Of a stretch of 64,000 bases of DNA, positions 53,208-61,371 are shown piece after piece (the stretch's first letter is position 1; each line of letters opens with the position of its first letter). The stretch is from positions 186,001 to 250,000 of the forward strand of contig NZ_VCNM01000002.1 in the NCBI RefSeq assembly GCF_007671725.1, written 5' to 3'. This DNA is from Halorubrum depositum (GTDB lineage: Archaea; Halobacteriota; Halobacteria; Halobacteriales; Haloferacaceae). A program made the translations under genes and the position numbers. Under the pieces are notes generated by a model. The model was not told where the DNA came from. It saw nothing but the letters and a program-made list of their open reading frames with translations, and made no database searches.

Positions 53208-55442
53208 TCACTCCCGCGGCGCGACCAGCTCGACGGGATGCATCGGCGTGTCGCCGAGGAGCGCGTCGATCTGCTCGGTGCAGGAGGTGCCGGCGGCGAC
53301 GACGGTGCGGTCGGTGTCGCCGAACTGCTCCCGTATCGGCTCGCCCACGTCCATGCTCAGCTCGTAGTAGTCGTGCTTGTAGCCGAACGAGCCGGCCATC
53401 CCGCAGCACTCGGTGTCGGAGACGCGCACGTCGTAGCCGAGCGCCTCCATCACGGCGGTCGCGTGCTCGCCGACGCCGATCGTCCGCGCCTGGCAGTGCG
53501 GGTGGTAAGCGACGCGCTTCCCGGCGGCCACCGGGCCGGTGCCCTCGGCCGGCGCGCGCAGATCGCTCGGGTCGGCGCCGTTCTCCAGCAGGCCGAAGAC
53601 GTACTCCATCACGTCGTAGCTGGCCGCGGCGAGGCGCTCGTGGGAGGCCTCCGGGAGGAACTTCTCGTACTCGCTCCGGAACATCGCGAGGTCGCTCGGT
53701 TCGATCACGACCACGTCGCGGCCGGCGTCGACGTGGGTCGCGAGCCCGGCGTACACGTCCTCGGCGGCCGACTCCGCCGTCGCGATCATCCCCTGCGAGA
53801 GTGGCGGGCGGCCGCTCCCCGGCAGGTCCGGCACCCGCACGTGAACGTCGAGCGCCTCCAGCGCGCGGACGGCGGCCTTCCCGCGATCGACGTCGACGTA
53901 GTTCGTCGCCGTGTCGGCGTAGAGCACGGCCTCGCGCTCGGCCTCGTCGGCGGACACCCGGGAGCCGCCGCGGGCCTCGAACCAGTCCACGAGCGGCTCG
54001 CCAGCGAACTCGGGCAGGTCGCGACGGCGGTCGATCCCGGCGACCCGCTCGGCGAGCGCGCGGACCGGGCCCGCGTCCGAGAGCCGGTTCGCTATCGGCG
54101 CGGTCCGGCTCCCCCACTTCGCCAGCGTCTCGTAGTTGCCGACGATGCGGGTGGACAGATCGAGCCCGCCGGGCTCCTCGTCCGGGACGAGCTCCTCGAA
54201 CATCCAGTCCGTCTGGCCGGGGTCGGCCTCGCCGCGGTTGATCCGGTCGCGGACCACCGTGTTGATCCACGGGATGTCGATCCCGACCGGACACGCCGGG
54301 ACGCACCGCGAGCAGCCGGTACAGAGGTCGTTGAACTCGGCGGCGACGTCGAGCCCCTCGATGCCCGCCTCCCAGCCGGTCGCGATGCCGCCGGAGTACG
54401 TCTCGCCGCCGAACGCGTGGCCGCCGACGCTCTGGAAGTTGCCGCAGGCGTTCGAGCAGGCGGAACACCGGATGCAGTACAGCGTCTCCTTCAGCTGCTC
54501 GTCCTCGCGCATCTCCATCCGGCCGTTGTCGATGAGCACGAGGTGGAAGTCGCGGTCGTCGCCCGAGCCGTCGGCGAGGGGCCCGTCGTCGTGCTCGAAG
54601 TCGGGTACCGGCGAGCCGACGGGCGGGGTCAGCGTTGAGATGTACGAGGTCACGTCCTGTCCCGTCCCGGAGCGCCCGATCAGCTCGACGAAGGGGGAAA
54701 AGTCCTCGACGGTCGGGACGAGCTTCTCGACGCCCGCGACCGCGACGTGGGTGTCCGTCGCGGTCACCGTCTTCCGGGCGTTGCCCTCGCTGGTGACGAG
54801 CAGCATGGTGCCGGAGTCGGCCGCGACGAAGTTCGCCCCCGTCATCCCCACGTCGGCGTCCTCGATCAGCTCCCCGAGCCGCTCGCGGGCGAACATCGTG
54901 AGCTCCTCGGCGGTCTCCGGCGGGTCGTCGGGGTCGAACCGCTCCGCGAACAGCTCCGCGATCCCCTCGCGGGACTTGTGGATCGCCGGCGCGACGATGT
55001 GCGAGGGCGCCTCGTCGGCGACCTGGAGCACCCACTCGCCGAGGTCCGTCTCGACCACCTCCACGCCCTCGGCCTCCAGCGCCTCGTTCACCTCGATCTC
55101 CTCGCTCGTCATCGACTTCGATTTTACGAGGCGGTCGGCGTCGCGTTCCTCGGCGGTCAGCTCGGTGATGTACCGGTTCGCGTCGGCCGCGTCGTCCGCG
55201 ACGTAGACGGTGCCGCCGTTCGCCTCGACCGTCCTCCTCACCTCCTCGATCAGCTCCGGGAGCCGAGCGATCGCGTCCTCCTTGATCCCGCGGGCCTCCG
55301 CCTTCAGCTCCTCGTAGTCGTCGAGCCGCCCCGTCGACTCGTACCGCCCCTGATTGAACCCACGCGTGTTCTCGGCGACCGCGTCGCCCTCGGTCGCCAT
55401 CAGCTCGCGGATCCGGTCTCCCTTCGTCGCGTCGCTACTCAT
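53208..55442 (-). CDS. LUD-domain/4Fe-4S/CCG fusion protein (LutA-LutB-like)
   Basis: 744 residues. An N-terminal LUD domain (about 60-300, with MTGANFVAADSGTMLLVTSEG) is followed by two 4Fe-4S sets, Cys323/326/329/333 and Cys374/377/380/384. A C-terminal cysteine-rich CCG part follows (HPHCQART, ECCGMAGSFGYKHDY). This joins the functions of LutB and LutA, the L-lactate oxidation subunits. It overlaps the lutC-like gene by 8 bases. Its C-terminal 400 residues are paralogous to those of the divergent oxidase at 56167. Confidence 0.9.
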   Translation of the reverse strand: MSSDATKGDRIRELMATEGDAVAENTRGFNQGRYESTGRLDDYEELKAEARGIKEDAIARLPELIEEVRRTVEANGGTVYVADDAADANRYITELTAEERDADRLVKSKSMTSEEIEVNEALEAEGVEVVETDLGEWVLQVADEAPSHIVAPAIHKSREGIAELFAERFDPDDPPETAEELTMFARERLGELIEDADVGMTGANFVAADSGTMLLVTSEGNARKTVTATDTHVAVAGVEKLVPTVEDFSPFVELIGRSGTGQDVTSYISTLTPPVGSPVPDFEHDDGPLADGSGDDRDFHLVLIDNGRMEMREDEQLKETLYCIRCSACSNACGNFQSVGGHAFGGETYSGGIATGWEAGIEGLDVAAEFNDLCTGCSRCVPACPVGIDIPWINTVVRDRINRGEADPGQTDWMFEELVPDEEPGGLDLSTRIVGNYETLAKWGSRTAPIANRLSDAGPVRALAERVAGIDRRRDLPEFAGEPLVDWFEARGGSRVSADEAEREAVLYADTATNYVDVDRGKAAVRALEALDVHVRVPDLPGSGRPPLSQGMIATAESAAEDVYAGLATHVDAGRDVVVIEPSDLAMFRSEYEKFLPEASHERLAAASYDVMEYVFGLLENGADPSDLRAPAEGTGPVAAGKRVAYHPHCQARTIGVGEHATAVMEALGYDVRVSDTECCGMAGSFGYKHDYYELSMDVGEPIREQFGDTDRTVVAAGTSCTEQIDALLGDTPMHPVELVAPRE

Positions 55443-55992
55443 CGGCGCTCACCTCCGGGTCTGTGGCGTCGCTTTCGCCGCTCCCGTCCTCACCTGGCTC
55501 CCGCAACAGCACCACGTGCACCTCCTTCGGGCCGTGCGCACCGTGGACGAGCCCGCCCATGTCGGCGGTCGCGCTCGGCCCGGTCGCGAACACCACGTCG
55601 GTCGACTCGTCGCGCGCCCTCGGGCCCAGCCACTCGAACGCGTCGGGCATGTCCGGGACGAGGTCGGCCTCGCGGAGGACGACGACGTGGCGGTCGACGA
55701 AGAGGCTCACCGGCTCCGTGCCGGCGCCGTCAGCCTCGATCGCGACGCTCCCGTACTCGGCGACGCCGAGCTCCGCGTCCGTGACGCCGGTGTGGGCCGC
55801 GCGGAGCTCGGCCGTGGTCGGGTCCGTCTCGATGCGGTCCGGAAGGGAGCCGGCGTCGAGCGCGACGCCGACCGCCGGGTCGCCGGCGGCCTCGTCGATC
55901 AGTTCCGCGCACTCGCTCTCGGGCCCCTCGGTCACGGTCACGCCGAGGGAGTCGAGGCGACGCTTGAACGTCGAGCGGTCGGCGACTGACAT
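55435..55992 (-). CDS. LUD-domain protein (LutC-like)
   Basis: 185 residues. It has the LutC fold pattern with TGVTDAELGVAEYGSVAIE and VFATGPSATADMGGLVHGAHGPKEVHVVLL at the end. It belongs with the overlapping LutA/B fusion as the third part of the lactate-oxidation complex. A minus-strand CATATATG box near 56012-56019 lies 20-27 bases upstream of the ATG. Confidence 0.9.
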   Translation of the reverse strand: MSVADRSTFKRRLDSLGVTVTEGPESECAELIDEAAGDPAVGVALDAGSLPDRIETDPTTAELRAAHTGVTDAELGVAEYGSVAIEADGAGTEPVSLFVDRHVVVLREADLVPDMPDAFEWLGPRARDESTDVVFATGPSATADMGGLVHGAHGPKEVHVVLLREPGEDGSGESDATDPEVSADE

Positions 55993-56166
55993 ACGTCACC
56001 ATTCAAGGGGACATATATGGGTGTTGTGCCGGCTCCCGCGCGTCGGCGACGCCGCCCCTCGCCCCGTCGCCCTCCGCGGTCGGCGTTCGCGCTCTCGACC
56101 GGTTCGGATTCCCGAGTGCTCGGCGGGGTCAGGGGATTTTTCATAGTTCGACCGTGAGGGAATGCC

Positions 56167-59100
56167 ATGGCAACTAACACGCCGGACCCGGACCCGCGGG
56201 ACGGGGGGGACTTCGACTACACCGGGGGCGACACCGAGCGGCCGGAGCTCGTGGCCGCGCTCGAGCGCCGCGTCGACGGCGACGTGCGGTTCGACGACTA
56301 CTCGAAGCGACTCTACGCGACCGACGCCTCGGCGTACGAGGTGACGCCCATCGGCGTCGTGATGCCGGAGTCGACCGCGGACGTGGCCGCGGTCCAAGAG
56401 TACTGCTTCGAGGAGGGGATCCCCGTGCTGCCGCGGGGCGGCGGTACGTCTCTCGCCGGGCAGACGGTGAACGAGGCGGTCGTCCTCGATCTGACCGACT
56501 CGATGGACGGGATCGTCTCGACCGACCCGGACGCGGCGACTGCTCGGGTCGAGGCCGGCGCCTACGTCGGCGACCTCAACGCGGCGGTCGAGCCCCACGG
56601 ACTGAAGTTCGCCCCCGACCCGGCGTGGCGCGACAAGTCCGCGGTCGGCGGCGCCATCGGCAACAACTCCACCGGCTCGCACTCGCTGAAGTACGGGAAG
56701 ACGGACCACTACGTCGAGGAGGCGGAGGTCGTGCTCGCGGACGGGACGGTGACGACGTTCGGCGAGGTCGCCGTCGACGAGCTCCGCGAGTCGGCCGACC
56801 CCGACGCCGACGAGTTGCTCCCGCGGATCCACGCCGAGGTCGTCCGGATCCTCGACGAGGAGGCCGACGAGATCGACGAGCGCTACCCGGAGATGAAGCG
56901 GAACGTCTCCGGCTACAACCTCGACCGGCTGCTCGCCGAGCACCGCGGCGAGTACGGCGAGGAAGGGGTGGTGAACCTCGCCCGGCTCATGGCCGGCAGC
57001 GAGGGGACGCTCGCGACGGTCACCGAGGCGACCGTCTCGCTCGTCGAGATCCCGCACACGAAGGCGGTCGCGCTGCTGACGTACGACGACCTCCTCGACG
57101 CGATGGAGGACGTGGCGCCGATCTTAGAGCACGACCCCGCCGCCGTCGAGGTGATGGACGACGTCCTCCTCGGGCTCGCCGCCGACACGCCGGAGTTCGC
57201 GGACGTCGTCGGCATGCTGCCCGAGGGGACGAACTCCGTCCTCCTCGTCGAGTTCTACGCCGAGGGCGACGCGGACGGGCGACAGAAGGTCGCCGACCTC
57301 GTCGCCGACCGGGTGGGCGCGACAGACGACCGGTCTCGCCCCGAGACGGAGGCGGACCCGAGCGAGGGCGCCGCCGACGTGACGAGCCAGCCGCGCCGCG
57401 CCGTCCACGCGATGGAGGCGCACGACCCCGAGAAGCGCGACCGGTTCTGGAAGATGCGCAAGGCCGGGCTCCCGATCCTGCTTTCGCGGACCACCGACGA
57501 GAAGCACATCTCCTTCATCGAGGACTGCGCGATCCCGCCGGAGCACCTCCCCGAGTACACCCGCGAGTTCCAGCAGATCCTCGAAGACAACGGCACGTTC
57601 GCGACGTTCTACGCGCACGCCGGTCCCGGCGTGCTCCACATCCGGCCGCTGATCAACACGAAAGAGGTCGACGACGTCGAGGCGATGGTCGACATCGCCG
57701 ACCGCGTCACCGACGCCGTGGTCCGGCTCGGCGGGTCGGTGTCGGGCGAGCACGGGGACGGCCACGCCCGGACCCAGTGGAACCGGAAGCTGTACGGCGA
57801 CGAGCTCTGGGACTCCTTCCGGGACCTGAAGACCGCGTTCGACCCCGACTGGCTGCTCAACCCCGGCAACGTCTGCGGCGACCACGACATGAGCGAGCAC
57901 CTCCGGTTCGACTCGGAGTACGAGTACGACGCCGGCTTCGACCCCGCGATGGAGTGGGCGATCGACAACGGGATGCAGGGGATGGTCGAGCTCTGTCACG
58001 GCTGCGGCGGCTGCCGGGGGCCGCAGGAGACCACCGGCAGCGTGATGTGTCCGACCTACCGCGCCTCCGAGGAGGAGATCCAGGCGACCCGCGGCCGGGC
58101 GAACATGCTCCGCGGCGCCATCTCGGGGGAGCTTCCCGACGACCCAACCGACGACGAGTTCGTCACGGAGGTGATGGACCTCTGTGTCGGCTGTAAGGGC
58201 TGTAAGGTGGACTGCCCGAGCGGCGTCGACATGGCGAAGCTGAAGGCCGAGGTCGAACACGCCCATCACGAGGAGCACGGGGTCGACCTCCGGACCCGTC
58301 TGCTCGGGAACTTCGAGTCGCTCGCGCCGCTCGGCTCGAAGCTCGCGCCGCTCTCGAACCTCCCGGGGAAGCTCCCCGGCGCCGGTCTCGTCATGGAGAA
58401 GGCGCTCGGAATCGCGAGCGAGCGCGACCTCCCGACCTTCCGCTCGGAGAGCCTGACCGACTGGTTCGAGGCCCGCGGCGGCGCCGGCGTCCCCCGCGCC
58501 GAGGCCGACCGCGAGGTCCTCCTGTTCCCCGACGTGTACACCACCTACACGAACCCCGGCGCCGGGAAGGCCGCGGTCCGGGTGTTAGAGGCCGCGAACT
58601 GCCACGTCGAGATCCCCGACGTCGACGGGAGCGGCCGCCCGCCCCACTCGAAGGGGATGCTCGACGAGTCGCGCGCGGCGGCGAGAGACGCCGTGGAAAC
58701 GCTCGCGCCCGACGTCCGAGACGGCCGCGACGTGGTCGTCGTCGAGCCGACCGACGCCGTGATGCTCCAGAGCGACTACCACGACCTGCTCGACGGCGAC
58801 GCCAGCGACGTGCCCGACGACGACGTCGCGGCGGTCTCCGGGAACACCTACGGGATCATGGAGTACGTCGACGCCCACCGGCTCGACGAGACGCTCGCCC
58901 TCGACGCCCCCACGGAGTCGCTCACCTACCACGGTCACTGCCACCAGAAGGCGACGAAGAAGGACCACCACGCGGTCGGGGTGCTCCGCCGCGCCGGCTA
59001 CGGCGTCGACCCGCTCGACTCCTCCTGTTGCGGGATGGCGGGCTCGTTCGGCTACGAGGCCGAGCACTACTCGATGAGCAAGGCGATCGGCCGGATCCTC

Positions 59101-59238
59101 TTCGATCAGGTCGAGGAGAGCGACGGCGACGCGGTCGTCGCCCCGGGCGCCTCCTGCCGGACGCAGCTGAAGGACCGCGACGGCGACGCGTCGGAGCCGC
59201 CGCACCCGGTGGAGAAGCTCGCTGCCGCGCTGGCGTAA
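56167..59238 (+). CDS. FAD-linked D-lactate/glycolate dehydrogenase fused to Fe-S and CCG domains
   Basis: 1023 residues. The N-terminal VAO-type FAD domain has PRGGGTSLAGQTV and GGAIGNNSTGSHSLKYGKT (about 90-185), followed by a GlcD-like C-terminal cap with GEHGDGHART. Fe-S motifs CGGCRG and CVGCKGCKVDCPSGV lie at about 615-680. A CCG domain follows (CHQKATKKDHH, CCGMAGSFGYEAEHYS, near 920-965). It oxidises a 2-hydroxyacid such as D-lactate and passes electrons to the membrane pool. It is divergent from the lut-like pair, with a 174-base shared promoter region. The ATG at 56167 has an ATTTTTCATA box about 25 bases upstream. Confidence 0.93.
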   Translation: MATNTPDPDPRDGGDFDYTGGDTERPELVAALERRVDGDVRFDDYSKRLYATDASAYEVTPIGVVMPESTADVAAVQEYCFEEGIPVLPRGGGTSLAGQTVNEAVVLDLTDSMDGIVSTDPDAATARVEAGAYVGDLNAAVEPHGLKFAPDPAWRDKSAVGGAIGNNSTGSHSLKYGKTDHYVEEAEVVLADGTVTTFGEVAVDELRESADPDADELLPRIHAEVVRILDEEADEIDERYPEMKRNVSGYNLDRLLAEHRGEYGEEGVVNLARLMAGSEGTLATVTEATVSLVEIPHTKAVALLTYDDLLDAMEDVAPILEHDPAAVEVMDDVLLGLAADTPEFADVVGMLPEGTNSVLLVEFYAEGDADGRQKVADLVADRVGATDDRSRPETEADPSEGAADVTSQPRRAVHAMEAHDPEKRDRFWKMRKAGLPILLSRTTDEKHISFIEDCAIPPEHLPEYTREFQQILEDNGTFATFYAHAGPGVLHIRPLINTKEVDDVEAMVDIADRVTDAVVRLGGSVSGEHGDGHARTQWNRKLYGDELWDSFRDLKTAFDPDWLLNPGNVCGDHDMSEHLRFDSEYEYDAGFDPAMEWAIDNGMQGMVELCHGCGGCRGPQETTGSVMCPTYRASEEEIQATRGRANMLRGAISGELPDDPTDDEFVTEVMDLCVGCKGCKVDCPSGVDMAKLKAEVEHAHHEEHGVDLRTRLLGNFESLAPLGSKLAPLSNLPGKLPGAGLVMEKALGIASERDLPTFRSESLTDWFEARGGAGVPRAEADREVLLFPDVYTTYTNPGAGKAAVRVLEAANCHVEIPDVDGSGRPPHSKGMLDESRAAARDAVETLAPDVRDGRDVVVVEPTDAVMLQSDYHDLLDGDASDVPDDDVAAVSGNTYGIMEYVDAHRLDETLALDAPTESLTYHGHCHQKATKKDHHAVGVLRRAGYGVDPLDSSCCGMAGSFGYEAEHYSMSKAIGRILFDQVEESDGDAVVAPGASCRTQLKDRDGDASEPPHPVEKLAAALA

Positions 59239-59263
59239 GCGGTCGGTCGCGCGGGGGGGACCG

Positions 59264-60295
59264 TCAGTCGTCGCGACCCGACTCGACCCGATCGCGCTCG
59301 CGGTCCCGCCGCCGCTCTAACACCCGCCCGACCCCCTTTCCGGGACCGCCCTCGATCGGCCAGCCCTTCGTGCGCCACTGCGGCGGTTCGGGCGAAAAAG
59401 ATGGGCAGGAGCCGGAACACTCCCGCGCGGTGGGGACCTTTTCCTTGGCCACGCAGTACGGGACGAGCGCGCACCCCTCGCGACGCAGTTCGAAGTGGCG
59501 ACAGTCGGGTCGCATCGTGTCGCGGAAGGAGCGCCACCCCTTCCCGTAGGCGCGCTCGGCGATCTCCAAGCGGAGCGTCTCCGTTTCGGGGTCGCGCGAC
59601 TCGGCGCGCCCGGCCGGGTCGTCGCCGCCGGGAGACCCGCCGGGCGAGAGGTCGCTCGGGTGCCACGCCACGCTCGCCGCGTCGGCGCGGACGCCCTCGG
59701 AGAAGTCGGTCGCGAGGATCCCGGCCTCGACCGGCATCTCGCGGAGGAGCGCGGGCTCGACGCGCTCGCCCGTCGTCTCGGTCGCGAGCCACGCCTCGTC
59801 GGCGAGGCCGGTCTCGACGTCGTGGGACAGCTGCTCGGCGAGCCGGTCGGCCGCGGAGCGGTCCAGGTCCGGCTTGTTCTCGACCGCGACGACCCGCTCG
59901 ACCCAGTCCGGGTACGGTCGCACTCGGCGGAGCTGGATCCGGTTGTTCCGTCGGCGCTTCTCGATCAGGTCCCGACCCGCGGCGCGGTGGACGGCCTGCC
60001 GGACGTAGCGCCACGGGTAGCCGGGATGGGGGAGCGCGTCGCGGTACCACGACCACTCCGCGGGCGCGTGCCGAACGACGTGGAGGAGGTCGGAGTCGAT
60101 GGCCCGTTCGCCGAAGGCGCGCCGAGCCGCGAACGCCGCGGGGTCGACCTCGATCACGACCGTGTCCCAGCGGCGCTCCTGCGTGCCGAGCTGGCGGGCG
60201 ACGAGCGCGGGGCGCGGGCCGTCGCTCGGATGCCACGCCAGCTCGGCGTACCGACAGACGAGGAGCTCGTAGCCGAATTCGGTGTCCGGAGTCAC
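59264..60295 (-). CDS. DUF5787-like haloarchaeal protein
   Basis: 343 residues. The N-terminal part (TEFGYELLVCRYAELAWHPS, VVIEVDPAAF, VENKPDLDRSAADRLAEQLSHDVETGLADEAWLATE) suggests a nuclease-like alpha/beta fold with acidic residues. The C-terminus has a cysteine cluster (Cys in RPDCRHFELRREGCALVPYC and RECSGSC) that could bind Fe-S or zinc. It matches what I recall as DUF5787; the activity is unproven. The start is a GTG with a GTTTTTAACC box about 25 bases upstream. Confidence 0.72.
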   Translation of the reverse strand: MTPDTEFGYELLVCRYAELAWHPSDGPRPALVARQLGTQERRWDTVVIEVDPAAFAARRAFGERAIDSDLLHVVRHAPAEWSWYRDALPHPGYPWRYVRQAVHRAAGRDLIEKRRRNNRIQLRRVRPYPDWVERVVAVENKPDLDRSAADRLAEQLSHDVETGLADEAWLATETTGERVEPALLREMPVEAGILATDFSEGVRADAASVAWHPSDLSPGGSPGGDDPAGRAESRDPETETLRLEIAERAYGKGWRSFRDTMRPDCRHFELRREGCALVPYCVAKEKVPTARECSGSCPSFSPEPPQWRTKGWPIEGGPGKGVGRVLERRRDRERDRVESGRDD

Positions 60296-60343
60296 GGCTG
60301 CGATAGCGCGGGACCGGTTAAAAACGAACCGCCGGGCGACGTT

Positions 60344-60790
60344 TTAAACGTAGTCGCCGCTCTCCTCGTCCTTCCGCTCGTCGAGGTAGTCGTGGGCGTC
60401 CTCGAGGATATCGCGGGGCCCGTTCTGGGTGATCGTGTTGAGCGCCTGGTCGTAGTCGCGCCACTGCAGGTCGCGGTGCTCGTTCGAGATCTCGGCGCTC
60501 GCCTCGAACGAGCGCGCGATGAACAGGTGCACCGTCTTGTGGATGGTGTCGCCGTTCGCCTCGAACACGTAGTCGTACTCCTTGCGGAAGCCGTCGATCA
60601 GCCGGAAATCCTCGATTCCGGCCTCCTCCGACACCTCCCTGATCGCCGTTTGCTGGAGCTCCTCGTCCCCCTCGACCCCGCCTTTGGGGAACTCCCAGTC
60701 CCCCGGTCGGCTCTTCAGGAGCAGGTACTCCCGTTCGCCGCGGGTGTCGCGGAAGAGGATGGCTCCGGCACTGGTCGCTTCGACCGTCAT
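60344..60790 (-). CDS. NUDIX hydrolase, diadenosine tetraphosphatase-like
   Basis: 148 residues. It opens with AGAILFRD and has WEFPKGGVEGDEELQQTA with the Nudix box ending REVSEEAG, as in asymmetric Ap4A hydrolases. It would clear signalling or toxic dinucleotides. The ATG at 60790 follows a minus-strand CTTTAAGG box near 60809-60816. Confidence 0.92.
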   Translation of the reverse strand: MTVEATSAGAILFRDTRGEREYLLLKSRPGDWEFPKGGVEGDEELQQTAIREVSEEAGIEDFRLIDGFRKEYDYVFEANGDTIHKTVHLFIARSFEASAEISNEHRDLQWRDYDQALNTITQNGPRDILEDAHDYLDERKDEESGDYV

Positions 60791-60932
60791 TGTCGTTAGG
60801 TAAGCGAGCACCCTTAAAGAGCGTGTCGGACTTCGGAACGGTGTAGCGGGCGGTGGGACCGCCGATCGGGCGGGCCTCGCGGGTAGATGCGTTTTTACCC
60901 CTCGGCCGACGATGGGCGGACGACCCCCAGCC

Positions 60933-61265
60933 ATGACCTTCGTCACGAAACTCTCCTTCGCCTCCGGCGACCGCGACGTCCTCGCCGAGACGGTCCAGGA
61001 GCTCAAGTCGACGCTCGAACGAAAGGGCGCGGAGTGTAAGGGCCCGCACGCCGCGCCCGCCGAGACCGTCCGCGTACCCCTTTATAAACAGCTCCGCGCG
61101 GGCGACGAGTTCTCGCCGTGGAGCTACTCCGTCTACAAGCGCTCGATGGAGATCCACGGCGCCGACGACATCGCTCGCGAGGTCGTCGGCCGCGACTTCC
61201 CCGACTCGATCCACGTCGAGGTCGAGGTCGACCAGAAGAAGCCGCTCGGCCACCGCCGGGACTGA
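60933..61265 (+). CDS. uS10/mL48-like protein (ribosomal protein S10 paralogue)
   Basis: 110 residues, close in size to S10. It has MTFVTKLSFASGDRDVLAE, GPHAAPAETVRVPL and YSVYKRSMEIHGADD, the S10 RNA-binding fold without the rest of the typical archaeal S10 operon context. It is monocistronic. The GTTTTTACC near 60890-60898 places the transcript start after the ATG at 60912, so the ATG at 60933 was used. Confidence 0.85.
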   Translation: MTFVTKLSFASGDRDVLAETVQELKSTLERKGAECKGPHAAPAETVRVPLYKQLRAGDEFSPWSYSVYKRSMEIHGADDIAREVVGRDFPDSIHVEVEVDQKKPLGHRRD

Positions 61266-61333
61266 CTTTTCGCGGCGTCGACCGATCTGAAACGGGAGGG
61301 CCGTTCGCGACGCGACGCCTCTCGACATAACTG

Positions 61334-61354
61334 TAGATATCTATATATACGTAT
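61334..61354 (+). promoter_or_regulatory. AT-rich palindromic promoter of the glycosyltransferase gene
   Basis: TAGATATCTA (61334-61343) is a perfect 10-bp palindrome, TATATATA (61342-61349) lies 23-30 bases before the ATG at 61372, and ATACGTAT (61347-61354) is another palindrome. The TATA position supports a leaderless start. The cluster of dyads around the TATA box could be an operator. Confidence 0.5.
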
Positions 61355-61371
61355 CTGGCATATTACTGTCA

